Assembly (NCBI RefSeq): GCF_033958435.1
Contig: NC_134142.1
Span: 99,767,001 to 99,831,000 of the forward strand
Source of the DNA: Carettochelys insculpta
Taxonomy: Eukaryota; Chordata; Testudines; Carettochelyidae
Reading direction: 5' to 3'
DNA length: 64,000 nucleotides
Shown: positions 22,944 through 35,372 of the stretch, piece after piece
Numbering within the stretch: position 1 is the first letter of the stretch
How the letters are laid out: every line of letters starts with the position of its first letter
Position numbers and translations under genes: made by a program
Notes under the pieces: generated by a model
Seen by the model: the letters and a program-made list of their open reading frames with translations, nothing else
Databases searched by the model: none
Told to the model about the DNA's origin: nothing

Positions 22944-24002
22944 GCATTTTTTGAAACAGTAAGCTTTGCTAGAGAGAGTGGTCTCAATTGAGTTGCATCC
23001 AATTGAGTTTTTGCACTGTTAACTAGTGATGGCATTTGTGCAATATACCATGTATAGATTTTTGTAGGTCTGCCTTTGAACCTTAGCATATTATCTGATT
23101 CTGCACTCACTGTACAATTGCAATATAAGAATGTTTTCTGTAATGTAATTCATAAAGTAGCTTATGGCTTCACATAATTAAAATGGCTAAAATGAAACAT
23201 CAATACTTTGAAATATAAAGTAAACTAAGTAGAAATTCATCAGTGAATGCACTTTAAGAGACAGTGGTAATCTAGGACACGTAAAATACTTGTGCAACCT
23301 CAATTAATGCAAGAGGTGAATAAATTAAAAATAACTTATAAATTAGTTGTATCACTGCCATCAAACCGGGTATGATTTGCTCTGCTAACACCTCTTCCAG
23401 TGTAATAGTGGATCTGATTGTTACCTCATTTTACTCTTTAGCTGTAGCTGTCCTCACATATGGGTATTTGTGTTATGTAAAATCATTTTACTTTATGAGG
23501 TATATGGTGCACCACTGTTCTGTCTTCACTGGCTCTAAGCAGCCGACTTTAGAAAGTATAGCAGTATTTTGTTACATTCAGTAGTAGTGTTTTTTTAACT
23601 GATGCATGCAATTTATATAGAAATGAGAAATAGCTTTCATATGCCAAGTCCAATCTTTCAATAAGTCTAAGAAGAAAAAGAATAAATTATTGCAGGGCAC
23701 AAACTCTCATGTTTATTATTGTGGGGATTGGCTAGAAATGCCTGAAAGCTGTGAAAGGTGTGATGTTGCAAATAATCTTCTGGCCTACTTCTGTATTTAA
23801 CTGAGTAGTCTGAAGACAAGCTTGAAAGCAGTTACTTGGAAATATACAGGCCCACTGGAGCTCATCTATTGCCCAGCTCCTTCGGTCATTGGAACTTCTT
23901 TTAACTTAACAGGACATTAATTAATCTTCTCAACTTTCATATGAGGTTGTTAATCATTACCCCCATTTTATAAGTGGGGAAATTGAGGCACAGATAAGTC
24001 AT
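22944..24002. other. Unique sequence with a possible MIR-like fragment at its end
   Basis: No element recognised up to about 23930. The stretch 23935-24002 (ACCCCCATTTTATAAGTGGGGAAATTGAGGCACAGA in two halves) resembles the central part of a CORE/MIR-type SINE in minus orientation. The rest has no supported feature. Confidence 0.35.
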
Positions 24003-24010
24003 ATAGTATG

Positions 24011-24403
24011 GTGGTTCTCAACCAGGGGTACCTGTACCTCTTTGGGTACTCAGAGGTCTTCCAGGGGTACAGCAACTCATCTAGCTAGTTGCCTGGTTTT
24101 ACAACAGGTTTACATAAAAAGCATTATTGAAATCACTACAAGCAAATTTCATACAATGACATACTTGTACAGCTCTGTGTTGTATACACCCAGGTTTAAG
24201 TACAATATTCATATTGTAATTAATTTATTTTATAATGTTATGGTAAACATGAGAAAGTAAGCAATTTCTCAGGAATAGTGTGTTGTATTTTAAAGTTTGA
24301 TTTTGGAAGCAAGTCGTTTTTAAAAGAGAGGTGAAATGTTGGTCTTGCATGCTCCCATCAGACTCCTGAAAGGCTACACTTGTTCAGAAAGATTGAGAAC
24401 CAC
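24011..24403 (+). mobile_element. hAT-type nonautonomous element, copy H1
   Basis: Starts GTGGTTCTCAACCAGGGGTAC and ends with the inverted GATTGAGAACCAC, the classical hAT terminal sequence type. The body (GTACTCAGAGGTCTTCCAGG ... CTCCTGAAAGGCTACAC) matches a turtle hAT family I recognise by layout. No 8-bp duplication could be found, so the flanks have decayed. No transposase sequence. Confidence 0.7.
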
Positions 24404-27400
24404 TGGTTTAAACAAACATTTTCAATGGTAGAAGAACAATGTGTGTGTCTGAAAATTGTAGGTGTTGTGTATACTCATCATCTTTTTAGAAAGGAGTACT
24501 TTATAAAAAAAGGTTGACAAACACTGATATAGTAAAAGTCTTCATTATTAAACTAGGAGTTCCTGGCTCCCTGCGCTGTAGTCTAACTTGCATTCTATTT
24601 CTCTTTACTTCCGCTATCCCACCTCCCATTGTAAAATACCTCCTGACGCAATCCTCCATGGTCTAATGCCACCACATGGCTCATTGTGACTTATGCCAGC
24701 CTACTCAGAAATGATCAAGAGCAAGTTTGAGATTGAGAAATCAAATCCCAGGATGATCTGTGTCTTGCCTTTCTGGTTTTTATAGGCAACTTCATTAGCA
24801 TTTTCTGAAATATGAAGATTCATTGAGCAGCTGTACTATTGGTAATAGTATGATTCTGAATGCACAGATAAGAAAAAAAAGTAGAAGTCCATTTTCATGC
24901 AAATGGTAAGCTTTGCTCTCTTAAAACAAATAAATTGTGTATTCATCCCACACCCACACAACATGCTGCCATAATTCACATGACCCCTTTCCCTTTTCCC
25001 TCATTGTTAATGTAATCTAATTATCATGCACATAAGCAATGCGAACTTCCAGCAAAAGGGGTGGATGGCACCTATAAAAAAGCTTACTTTGCTTTCCATG
25101 AATGCAATTCATGTCTCATCAACCCCCATCATTAATTTTCAAGACCAGGGACAGCAGTAACAAGACTGTATAACAATGTATGTTGAAGTGTTTATTACTC
25201 CAAAACAGAGTGCAGTGTTGTAAAATTCTGAGTGACTGGAGTGCTCAGCACCACCTCACAAGCTATACATCAGCAAAACTAGGGTCTGATCCACCACCTA
25301 ACAAAGTCAATGCTTAAAGAACTGTCTCTCTCATCCTTATGTTATTGAAGATTTTTCTTTACCTTCTGTCCTGGCCTGAACCACGCAGATTCAAACTTCA
25401 TACTGAGCTTCATTAAGAATCACTGTGTTTTACAGTGGGATCCTTGGTGATGTTAGATTGCATGCTGTTTGGGAAAGGAAGTGTTTATTAGTTGTTTATA
25501 GAGAATCCAAAACAATGGGATCCTTCCCTCGTTTAATACAAGGCACTCCCACAACTTGCATTAATAAGGTAGTAAGGAGGAGAGGACTTGTTTTATCTAC
25601 CCAATGCCTCATAACTCTTCAGTTCTACTGCTACCATCAAATCACATGTATTTAGTACCCTAGCTGTGTCCCTTTCAGTCAGTGCTTCAGCATTGCTACC
25701 ATGCAAGTCCTGGGTGGATGTGACTCCATTGGTTTGTTGCAATCCCTCCCCCGCATCTCACCTCCCACATTGCCTTTCTGTTGTTGGGGCTTTTGCCCAT
25801 GCTGAGAGAATCTGTTCTAGTGCTTTGGCCACCAGCTGCTACACAGATGCTACATATCATTTGGCATACTGGAATAGGGTTGACAATGTCTTTTATGTAA
25901 GAATGCAGATTAACTGTGTCCCCTGCATCATCTTAACCCTACCTTGGGTGTAACGTTAGCTCAGAAAGTCACTGAATGAATGTCTGGAATAGCAAAAACC
26001 CCAGGAAAAGTCCAGATTGAGTCTAAAAAGTTAGGTTATGTTTTTATTGTTCCAGCTTCTTCTGAAAGGAAGACCACAGGGAGATGAATGAGTTTTGGGG
26101 CAGTATTCTAGAGCGTGTGTGCCCTCTGCTGGAGGTGAAGTGAGGATTTAGCCTTTTCAAAGGTTAATTTTATTCTCAGGCTTGAAAGGGAGTCTTTCAT
26201 GCATGAAAAAATACCCAAGGATCCTCACCATCCACAGACAGTTGAAGTGCTTTGGTTTTAAAGTTTGACTCAGAATGACCCACAGATTAAATTGCATGGG
26301 ACTCCATTTTATGTGTTCCAGAAAGAAGACTGGCTCAGTTAATGCTAGTAGGATTTAAATGTGAATGTCTAAGGAGTCTAAGGTAGTCCAAGTCAAGGGC
26401 TTAGGACAGTGAGCCATATGATCCCACCATAGCTTTGCCCAACTTGTGTGAATGGCTTTTGGTTTGACCATTTTTTTCATATTGGCAAACACTGTTTCAG
26501 TATTTATGGGTGGACTGGGTGATTGGGTAAGCCAGCTCATTCCATCGTAATAGTTTATCACTGAACAGTCATCACTTACCCCTTATAGAATTAGTCAGGC
26601 TATTTGCAGAATTCTCTGCAGTTAGGATAGAAAATTATTGAAAACATCATCATTCAGTTTAAATGGTTAAATGTGGTAAATAGCAAATTTTTAATGTTGC
26701 CCACTTTGGAGAGGGAAGGAGGAAAGAAAATGAATATCATTAGACTAAAGAAAGGGCATGGCTTACCTGTGATGAACCAGAACATTGCTGCAGCATAATG
26801 ATGATTATACAATTCATGGAATTCTGTAATCACAAATAATGCTGCATCATAATACCATGTAACAATTTCTGAAGCAAGTTCAGGGGTTCAAAAGGCTATT
26901 CTAGCATATACAGAAAGTCCACTGAATGTGAAGATGAGTGGCAACTGCTTACTCTGGCTGAATAGGGTCTGATTTTCATAAGTGCTGCACACCTGTCATT
27001 CCCATTAAAACCAATCCATGTTGTGGTGCTAGCAAGTGTGAAATCAGAGCCAGTATAAAACAGAAAATCACTGACCCATTTTGCAGACAAATTAGAAAGA
27101 ATAAATACAGAAAATGTCTCAAATATGGATTATGAGAGAAGAGAATGAATCATGCCTTGTGGGTAAAGGCTAAATATAATTTATATCTGCAGTTCATCTA
27201 CATATATACAAAATTTATGCCATATAATGTCTGCATTAACATTTATAACATACATTTTGGGTGTCATTATTTCTTGGTATATTAAGGTGACTTATGGCTC
27301 TTAATGTTGCTTTTGCTTGTAAAAGTTAACTGGTGGGAGTTTTAAATTAGAAGTATCTTGGTGCTAATAGAACAGCCATTTCTTTGGGCATTGTGGGAAC

Positions 27401-28367
27401 ACCACACCGTGCCATGGTCTACCATTGCTGAATACACTTTTGGAAATTCATTCTGGGAGTAGGAAAGTGTATGTAAATGTTAAAACATCCTTGTGATAGT
27501 CGATGTCACCATGTTGGGAGCACACGAATCCTTACATATCAGTAAGGGGTAAATGAAATCCCAAATCACCTTTTGAGATTTTGAAATATTTTGGATTTTC
27601 CATTTCTATCGTATTGTTTGGTTTTTTTTAATTCTTACAGCAATGGAGATAGATAAAATACCAAATTATATCCCTCTTCTCAAAACACTCCTCTCATCAT
27701 TCCACAAGTCATTTCCGATTTCACAGCCTAATGTAGAACCCTGCCATCTCTCAAATCCAGTGTGCCTTAACTGACCGCTGTGCAAAAAACATGACCAAAG
27801 AAATATCCAGGGTTCTATCACAGGAAAAATGAGCAGCCACTCTCCGGAAGCCCAGAAAAAGGACTGGAGAGTAAGTGTTTGGATTTATTGACCATCTACC
27901 TTCCCAGCCCAAAAAGGTGCAGCAGGATGTGGCTAATTGATGCAAATGCTGGTAAAAGACCATTGGTCTACCAGTTCGTAAAAATAAATGTTAGAAGGAA
28001 GCCTGAACCTACTTAGGAGAGGAGCATCTTGTGATGTGGGGAAGGAGGGCACTCTTTAGGAAGAGGATCATGGAGACTGTGAGGTCAAGTAGGGTCCATG
28101 CAGTTGAGTTGGGGCAAGCCCATAAAAAGGAGGTAATGAGTAAATCTAAATGTTGATGGAGAGTAAACCCAAACTTGAAAACATTTGAGGGTCACCCATG
28201 CCTAGTATTGATGGCTTCTCTATGTTAAGATAAAATTAATTGTTTAGTTGCTCCCTTTGTATTCCATTTACTGAGTTAATGTTCATCCAAATATTTCAGA
28301 CTTTACGGGATTGGATAAAATGATACCCAGATCAAAACTATGCTTAATTTTAATTTTGAGAAGGCTA
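24404..28367. other. Unique sequence
   Basis: About 4 kb without a young element or supported exon. An old foldback repeat lies at 26965-27051 (listed). Frames of 76-95 codons at 25425-25953 resemble no known protein. Confidence 0.4.
26965..27051. repeat. Old foldback repeat (family L)
   Basis: Inverted halves: GGTCTGATTTTCATAAGTGC at the left and the inverted GCAAGTGTGAAATCAGAGCC at the right, with TCATTCCCATTAAAACC between. This is the layout of an old sauropsid repeat normally reading GATTTTCAGAGGTGCTGAGC. Strongly decayed. Confidence 0.5.
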
Positions 28368-28375
28368 TCTAAAGC

Positions 28376-28704
28376 AGAGGTTTTCAAATTTTGTTGATCT
28401 GCGACATCTTTCTGACAATAAAAATTATTACATGACCCCATGATATGGGACTGAAGCCTCAGCCTGCCCAAGCCTCACTATCCTGGAAAAGGTGGGAGCA
28501 AAGGCCAAGCTCTGCCACCCAGGGTGGGAATAGGGGGGCCATGACAAAACCCAAAGGCTTTGGCTTCAGATGGGGAATCAGCTCCATCACCCAGGGCTTA
28601 AGCTTGAACCCTAGGCCCCAAGAATCTAATGTAGCCCTGGTGACCCCATTAAAATGGGTCACAACCCACTTTGGTGCCCTGACCCACAGATTGAGAAATG
28701 CCAG
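28376..28704 (+). mobile_element. hAT-type nonautonomous element with 8-bp duplication, H2
   Basis: A 329-bp element with left end AGAGGTTTTCAAATTTTG and right end CAGATTGAGAAATGCCAG, the hAT CAGNGGTTCTCAA type. It is flanked by the exact 8-bp duplication TCTAAAGC at 28368-28375 and 28705-28712, diagnostic of hAT transposition. Interior is GC-rich (CCCAGGGTGGGAATAGG ... GGGTCACAACCCAC). No transposase. A 95-codon frame inside is incidental. Confidence 0.85.
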
Positions 28705-28712
28705 TCTAAAGC

Positions 28713-28905
28713 ACAGGAGTAGGACTTGGTAGACATTGGTGCTAGTCTAGGTTCTACCACAGACTTACAGCACTTGCTTAACCAACTCACATTACCTATG
28801 TCTGTTCCTCAGTTTTTCTATTAATAAAGTAAAGATAACAATAATTACCTGCATCACATAGCATGTGGTGGAGTATTAGCTCATTAATGCTTACACACAA
28901 CTCCT
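28713..28905 (+). mobile_element. MIR/CORE-SINE-like fragment
   Basis: Order of phrases: TAGGTTCTACCACAGACTTAC, CTTGCTTAACCAACTC, TCCTCAGTTTTTCTATTAAT, AAAGATAACAATAATTACCT, GCATCACATAGCATG. This is the standard sequence of phrases in the body of MIR-like CORE-SINEs (CCTCAGTTTCCCCATCTG, then GATAATAATACTTACCT). Old and diverged; head not identified. Confidence 0.5.
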
Positions 28906-31501
28906 GATTCTCTACTGGAGTGAAAATAATGTCTGGTTTTTTTGCAAAAGCAACCCTTTACACCAACAAGACTTGCAAAACCAGAACACACAGTCCTTGG
29001 CCCCTCTCATCAGTACTGTCTCCTATTGCAGGGCATAAATTGCACCTCTTTGTTCCTTCTCCTGCAAAACTCTGATAGACATTTGAAATTGAAATGGTGC
29101 AATTATGTTTGATTAGTGACTGTACTAACATTTTTTAAAAAAGTAAAGTAGATGCTGATTACCAAGCAGTAATATAGCGCTTTCAGGCACAACTATAATT
29201 CCATTCATGAATATACATTAATCTTATGCATTAGTTGTTATCCTTACTGATGATTAAAATATACTAACCAATGCAGCATCATGTTGAATTAGGAAACTTA
29301 AAAACAGGTGTCCAGAATGCAGGCAATTTCTGGATGGTACAAAAACCATCAAAATCTTTTTCAGTCTCCTTATTTGAACTGGTCTCTGTGAATTTTATGT
29401 TCTCAGAAGGTTGCAGTGCAGAGAACAGATAGCAACAGACACCAGTAATAGAAGCAAATGATGGTAGCATCAGGTGGTAATGTAAATAAATGGAACAGTG
29501 AGTAGCAGTGGTGTTAAGACACCATGTAAGAGTGGGCGTGGCGTCGGTGCACTGCTATAATAGCATATGGGGATTTAGGAAATAGAGTGGAAAAAAAAAC
29601 TGAATGAAATAGTATGACTTGGAAGGAAAATGAGCAGCCTGCAAATGGAAAGAATAAAGGTCAGGGACAGAGTTACTACTACCCTGTGTCTACACAGCAA
29701 TGTACGTTTGTGCTCAAGCGTAACTTTGCATCCACACTCCAAATGGTCTAATCCAGGGCTCGAACCTATGGTCTCAAGATCCATATTATGTTGGGGCCTA
29801 GAAAAATAATAGGCTTGGACCCAGTGTGCAAAAGCCCCAAATTGATCTGAGTACCAGAATTCATACAGTTCCTCGGGGGAACTTCTTTAGTCCTTTCTCT
29901 ACTAATAATCTGTGGTGTGGTTTGTTGCACTATTATTGCAAAAGGAAGCTACACCTCCTTTTATTGCAATCCATTCAGATCAGCATTAACCCACTGTCTG
30001 CTGGTCTGCAAGCACACTATATGAGATCCTGCAGAGAAGAAACAGATTACAAGAAGCCTTTGGTAAAATGTGCTGCTTCCCAATCCCAACAGCAAAGTCA
30101 GATTTTGGTGCAAGCTGCCTGGGCCCCCAGCACATGCACCTCAAGTTGTGGGGTCAGGGGCAGACAGCAGATTGGGGTCCTGCAGGGAGTTGGGGAGGGG
30201 GTGACAGAGCTTCCAGCTCAGCACAGCCAGGAAAGGATGACCCCTAACACCTTCAACCATTCCCCCTTTCTGAAGAGCAGCAGCTTAGTCCCTAAACTGT
30301 TATCTGCTTAGTCCTTGCTCAACTTTCTGGCTGCTCACTGAGGCAGTGTGTAGGGGACCATGCAACCTGCACTATCAGGGAAACAAGTAGGAGCTAACTC
30401 CAAAAAATAGCTGCAGACTCTGGGGCAAGTTCAGCTCCTCCTTCCTGCTATGCAGAGCTTGCCTGAAGCAGGGAGTACAGTTTGACAGGTGGGAAAGAAG
30501 CTGCCAGCTAACAGGGTGTTGGGGGTTCTCTCTCCCTCTGGCTATGCTGAGCCAGGAGCTCTGCTGCTTCTCCTCTCTGCATTGCTGCTGCTTGGTTATA
30601 AACCACTGTCTGTCCTTTGCTCCTGAGCCGCTATTCCCCCTCACCCTGTCTGTGCAAAGATACTTGGGCCAGGTTAGGAGAAAGTTGTCTTTTCCTTTGC
30701 AACCACATTTTACATCAAACTTCAAAACCAACAGACAAAACCAGCCAGAGAAGAACACCTTCACTGAACATCCCTTTTTAAAAACTAAGAATGATCAAGT
30801 TTCAAGTTAATAATTTGACAGCTGTAGAGTCTGGTGTCTTAATGATCCTCAGAACAGGTGCACATTGGCATTTTCCTGCCAATGCAACTCAGCCTACACA
30901 TGGAGAGCACAATTCTCAGATTAGTTCAGTATAAAGTCTTTTCAAGCCACAGTCATTCTACTGAGACAGCCAACAAAAATGTTAATTATGCAGGTCATGT
31001 GGTCACAGGCTCCTTATGGGCACCTGAGCCCCATCAGGTGCATCACCACAATTAGGAAACAAGGTAGTCAGTAGAGTTTTCAGACAGGGCATCAAAGCCC
31101 TAGGGCTAACATGTCAATACTGGGGTTGAGGAGTCACAGGTGCTAGGCACTTTGGCATAAGGTTACTTTGACTGAGGTCTGGGCACTGCAGTATGGACAC
31201 CAGAGCCCTAGTTTAAGCATTGGTCAGAAAATCCTTAACCTGGGGTTAAAATGGAGTGTGGAAGCTCATGCCCAGGGCTTGTTGATTCACATCAGCAGTA
31301 TCAAGTCCCACTGACCCTAAGCTTACATTGCTGTATAGACACACCTGTAAGATCCTTACTGTTCATTTTCTTCCTCTTTGGCATTGTAGTTTGGGCCTCA
31401 TGCAAAGCCAGCTAAAGTCAGTGGAAAAATTCCTAATGCAGTTGTAAGTTTTAGATCAAGCCCTTAATGCAAACGAATCACCTATACAGTTTTTATTGCA
31501 A
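28906..31501. other. Mostly unique, with a possible distant pair of MITE ends
   Basis: CTGTGTCTACACAGCAATGT at 29685-29704 and its inverse ACATTGCTGTATAGACACAC at 31326-31345 could be the ends of one 1.66-kb element or of two separate MITEs. The sequence between them (GC-richer around 30100-30250) has no recognised coding domain. A 161-codon frame at 29826-30311 and a 129-codon minus frame at 30375-30764 have no identifiable family. Confidence 0.35.
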
Positions 31502-31503
31502 TA

Positions 31504-31898
31504 CAGGTTGGACCTCCTTGGTCCAGCATCTTTGGGACTTGACCAGTCCTGAGCAACAGAGTTTGCGAAACCAGGGAAGGTCAGGCACCCAGGTTCTCCC
31601 AGGGTTCTGTTGGCTGGGCTTCCCTGATGGCCACTGGCTGGACTTCCCACCCCCAGCCATCACTCAGTTAGGCTCCTGGCCCCTGACTTGCAGGTGGGAC
31701 TTTGCTCTGGGCCACTAGCAGGGCTCTTCTCCTAACCAAGCTCCCTGCTCCCTATGCTGCCATCAAGGCTGTGCTCTGAAGTCTTGGCCCACTGGGGCTT
31801 TCTGGTTCAGGGGCTCTTTGGTCCAGCAACATCCATGGACCTACTGGACCACAGACATTGCTGGATTAGAGAGCCCCAGACCAGAGAGGTTCAACTTG
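31504..31898. mobile_element. Tigger/mariner-like MITE, copy G2
   Basis: Starts CAGGTTGGACCTCCTTGG and ends with the inverted CCAGAGAGGTTCAACTTG, with TA on both outer sides (31502-31503, 31899-31900). Same termini as G1 and G3 but a GC-richer and longer interior. No coding capacity. Confidence 0.72.
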
Positions 31899-31900
31899 TA

Positions 31901-32557
31901 TTCACTCTGTTACAACCCTCCCATCCTCACTTCCTATCCTCTAGTACCAAACCTTGGCCTTTGTCATCATGTGTATTTTGTTGATTGCCAAACCAGGTAT
32001 GATTACCCCCACTCAACATGATGGGACTCTGAAGAGGGAAACAAGTGCTGAAATGCAAGTCTAAGATTCCATTGAGATAGTAGCCTCTCATGGAACGCTT
32101 ATTCTAGTGTTTGGCTTTATGATATAGCTCAGTCTTGTGCTATTTCCAAGTTATTTCATATTCTGTCTAAGGCTCCTGTATGTTGGATTGACTGCATCAG
32201 ACCTTCATAATCAACTGCTCAAATTTCAATTTTCTCATGCAATGTGTAAATGCAACTCTAGAATTTGTGATTCATTGAAAGGTGCCTCTGTTATTTTTGC
32301 ACTCCTTTCTTTCCCTTTCAAATCGTCAGGCTGAACAACAGTTCTCTGAAAAGCAATTTGGGAAAAATAACAGTCAGCAGATTTGGTGCCCTATTCAGAC
32401 TCTATCATGAGGAGTGGGGAACATCTTTCTATTAAACTCAAAACCAGACTTATTCAAGAAAATAGAGGCAGAACCAGAAAATATGTAGATCTAAAGTTAG
32501 TATTTGTTTGTTTAAGCAACAGAAATGGACCCAAAATTATCCATCTATTTGACACAG
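31901..32557. other. Unique sequence, nothing recognised
   Basis: No repeat or supported exon between G2 and A4. Confidence 0.4.
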
Positions 32558-32560
32558 TAG

Positions 32561-33250
32561 GGCTACGTCTACACGTGAACGCTACATCGAAATAGCTTAT
32601 TTCGATGTAGTGACATCGAACATCTACACGTCCTCCAGGGCTGGCAACGTCGACGTTCAACATCGATGTTGCGCAGCACCACATCGAAATAGGCGCTGTG
32701 AGGGAACGTCTACACGCCACAGTAGCACACATCGAAATAAGGGTGCCAGGCACAGCTGCAGACAGGGTCACAGGGAGGACTCAACAGCAAGCCGCTCCCT
32801 TAAAGGGCCCCTCCCAGACACAGTTGCACTAAACAACACAAGATCCACAGAGCCGACAACTGCTTGCAGACCCTGTGCATGCAGCATGGATCCCCAGCTG
32901 CAGCAGCAGCAGCCAGAAGCCCTGGGCTAAGGGCTGCTGCACACGGTGACCATAGGGCCCCGCAGGGGCTGGAGAGAGAGCGTCTCTCAATCCCTCAGCT
33001 GATGGCCGCCATGGAGGACCCCGCAATTTCGATGTTGCGGGACGCGCAACGACTACACGGTCCCTACTTCGACGTTGAACGTCGAAGTAGGGCGCTATTC
33101 CTATCCCCTCATGGGGTTAGCGGCTTCGACGTCTCGCCGCTTAACGTCGATGTTAACATCGAAATAGCGCCCAACACGTGTAGCCGTGACGGGCGCTATT
33201 TCGAAGTTAGTGCCGCTACTTCAAAGTAGCGTGCACGTGTAGACACAGCT
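32561..33250 (+). mobile_element. Family A Harbinger-type MITE, copy A4
   Basis: A 690-bp copy. Left end GGCTACGTCTACACGTGAAC, right end the inverted GCACGTGTAGACACAGCT, flanked by TAG at 32558-32560 and 33251-33253. It lacks the ATTCATCG spacer of other copies next to the left subterminal palindrome. With A6 it shares the variant CAACGACTACACGGTCCC, marking a subgroup. The two overlapping frames (32610-32930 and 32864-33229) are open. Confidence 0.9.
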
Positions 33251-33733
33251 TAGGACATCTTCTATTTTATACCAGTGTGAGACCAGATTGAGGTCTAATT
33301 CTGAATCCAGATGTCATGGCTGGGGCTCATCTCTATCTAAAAACTGAAGAAATTATTCAGGAAGCCTTGTTCGTAAGAGGAATGCCCAATAATGTGACTA
33401 TGGCTGTGGCTACACTACTCTCCCCTTTTGGAGGAGACATGGCAATAAGCCACTTTGGCAGATGCTAATAAGGTGCTGCCATGAATATGCAGGGTGTCAT
33501 TAGCATAATGGCAGCCACGCACACTTCGAAAATGCCAGTTTCAAAACACATACTGCCCATGTAGTCAGAGGCCTTTTGAAATGGCCCCTCTCATTTTGAA
33601 AGCCTCTTCTTCCTGTTTGGTTTTGGGAAGAAGGGGCTTTTGAGATCGGGGGTCATTTCAATAGGCCCCTGGCTACACTAGTGGCATGTATTTTCGAAAC
33701 TGGCACTTTCTCAGCATGCACAGCTGCCATTAT

Positions 33734-34626
33734 AAGAACATAAGAACATAAGAATGGCCATACTGGGTCAGACCAAAGGTCCATCAAGCCCAGCATCCCA
33801 TCTGCCGACGGTGGCCAATGCCAGGCGCCCCAGAGAAGGAGAACAGAAGACAAGTGATTTATCTCCTGCCATCCATCTCCTGCCCTTGTTATGAAGGCTA
33901 GGGCACCATACTTTATCCCTGGCTAATAGCCATTTATGGACCTGACCTGCAAAAATTTATCAAGCTCTTTTTTAAACCCTAATAGAGTCCTGGCCTTCAC
34001 AGCCGCCTCGGGCAAGGAGTTCCACAGGTTGACTGTGCGCTGTGTGAAGAAAAATTTCCTTTTATTAGTTTTGAACCCACTACCCATCAATTTCATTTGG
34101 TGTCCCCTAGTTCTTGTATTATGGGAAAAGGTAAATAATTTTTCTATATTCACTTTCTCCACACCATTCATGATTTTATATACCTCTATCATATCGCCCC
34201 TCAATCGCCTCTTTTCCAAACTGAAAAGTCCCAGTCTCTCTAGCCTCTCCCCATATGGGACCCTTTCCAAGCCCCTAATCATCTTAGTCGCCCTTTTCTG
34301 AACCTTTTCTAATGCCAATATATCTTTTTTGAGGTGAGGAGACCACATCTGCACGCAGTACTCGAGATGTGGGCGTACCATAGTTTTATATAGGGGAAGT
34401 ATGATATCTTTTGTCTTATTATCGATCCCTTTTTTAATAATTCCTAACATCCTATTTGCCTTACTAACTGCCGCTGCACACTGCGTGGATGTCTTCAGAG
34501 AACTATCCACTATAACTCCAAGATCCCTTTCCTGATCTGTCGTAGCTAAATTTGACCCCATCATGTAGTACGTGTAATTTGGGTTATTTTTTCCAACATG
34601 CATTACCTTACACTTACCCACATTAA
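33734..34626 (-). mobile_element. Young 5'-truncated CR1 LINE
   Basis: A minus-oriented CR1 of 893 bp inserted in B2. Target site ATTAT is present at both 33729-33733 and 34627-34631, and joining the flanks restores GCCATTATGCTAAT as in B1. The 3' end carries the CR1 3'-terminal repeats (CATAAGAACATAAGAACATA read on the plus strand) and the 3'-UTR phrase CTGGGTCAGACCAAAGGTC. ORF2 remains open to the truncation point, which indicates a recent insertion. Confidence 0.9.
33923..34621 (-). pseudogene. CR1 ORF2 C-terminal part, uninterrupted
   Basis: 232 codons open without stop or frameshift up to the truncation point. The first codon is GTG and is simply where the element was cut, not a start. 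The sequence is the part of CR1 ORF2 that follows the reverse-transcriptase palm: [15 protein letters not shown] near residue 31, the [13 protein letters not shown] block, [18 protein letters not shown] (about 78-95), [15 protein letters not shown] and [13 protein letters not shown] near the end. Full CR1 ORF2 is roughly 900 residues, so endonuclease and palm are absent and no active protein can be made. Confidence 0.88.
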
Positions 34627-35044
34627 ATTATGCTAATAAGCCGCTGCATATGCATGGCAGCACCACATTGGCATCTGTTGGAGTGGCTCATTAACATGCG
34701 CCCTCTGAAAGGAGGGGGTAGTGTGACCACAGCCTGTGTATCAGGTTTCCATTGACTTCAGTGAGAAGGGACTTGTGCAGACTTTTTGCAGAAGACAAAA
34801 CCTCTGAACAGTACCAAAACTCCTGTGCCTTATCCATCCATTTTTTTATCTAAATGTTATTGTTCCCCAAATAAGCAAACTGGGAATAGTCTCCAGACAA
34901 AGTTGTACAACTGTGTAACCCTTTTTATATACTTCTGATTACACTTTATTCTTGCTCTGTCTCTGGATAGCTGCATTCATCCTAGGTTTCTGCTTTATGC
35001 CAGTGTGGGGTGACCAGATGTCTTGATTTTATATAGTTCCAATA

Positions 35045-35370
35045 TAGGTTGAACCTCTCTAATCTGACATACTCTTGTACAGCAACGCCTGTGGTTCAGC
35101 ATGATTTCAGGTAGCTGCATGTCCTCTTACTATGGGTGTGGCCAACTTTCCTGTGGTCCCATAAAGTTTGTTTACAGCCTCCAGTCCAGTCTCTCAGTGT
35201 GCTGTGCTATTATTTAGCTGGCATTTACCCCTAAATGTCTTCTAAGAGACCAGCATGCAGTGGAAGTGCTGGTAATGCTTCTAGACAAAATTGATCTTCC
35301 CGGTTCAGCAAATTCTCTGGTTTGGCATCAGTCAGGTCCCAAGGGTGCTGGACTAGAGAGGTTCAACCTG
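35045..35370. mobile_element. Tigger/mariner-like MITE, copy G3
   Basis: Starts TAGGTTGAACCTCTCTAATC and ends with the inverted TAGAGAGGTTCAACCTG, with TA outside both ends (35043-35044, 35371-35372). Shares GTCCCATAAAGTTTGTTT and CTGTGCTATT interior phrases with G1. Best preserved termini of the three. Confidence 0.8.
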
Positions 35371-35372
35371 TA

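Larger units (their letters stand above)
33402..34734. mobile_element. Family B MITE, copy B2, split by a CR1
   Basis: Ends are GGCTGTGGCTACACTACTC and the inverted GTAGTGTGACCACAGCC. The parts at 33402-33733 and 34627-34734 together align with B1 (shared CCACTTTGGCAGATGCTAAT, TTTGGTTTTGGGAAGAAGG). Flanks TAT and TGT are a 2-of-3 match. About 440 bp is the element; the rest is the CR1 at 33734-34626. Confidence 0.8.

Noticed and set aside
22528..23110. Overlapping frames on both strands
   Set aside because: They follow from the palindromic TTTGAAAGA-rich interior of element E.
24003..24411. 8-bp duplication for hAT copy H1
   Set aside because: Flanks ATAGTATG and TGGTTTAA do not match in any reasonable register.
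29826..30764. Two frames of 129-161 codons as a possible gene
   Set aside because: No known domain, opposite strands, no splice or promoter context, low-complexity composition.
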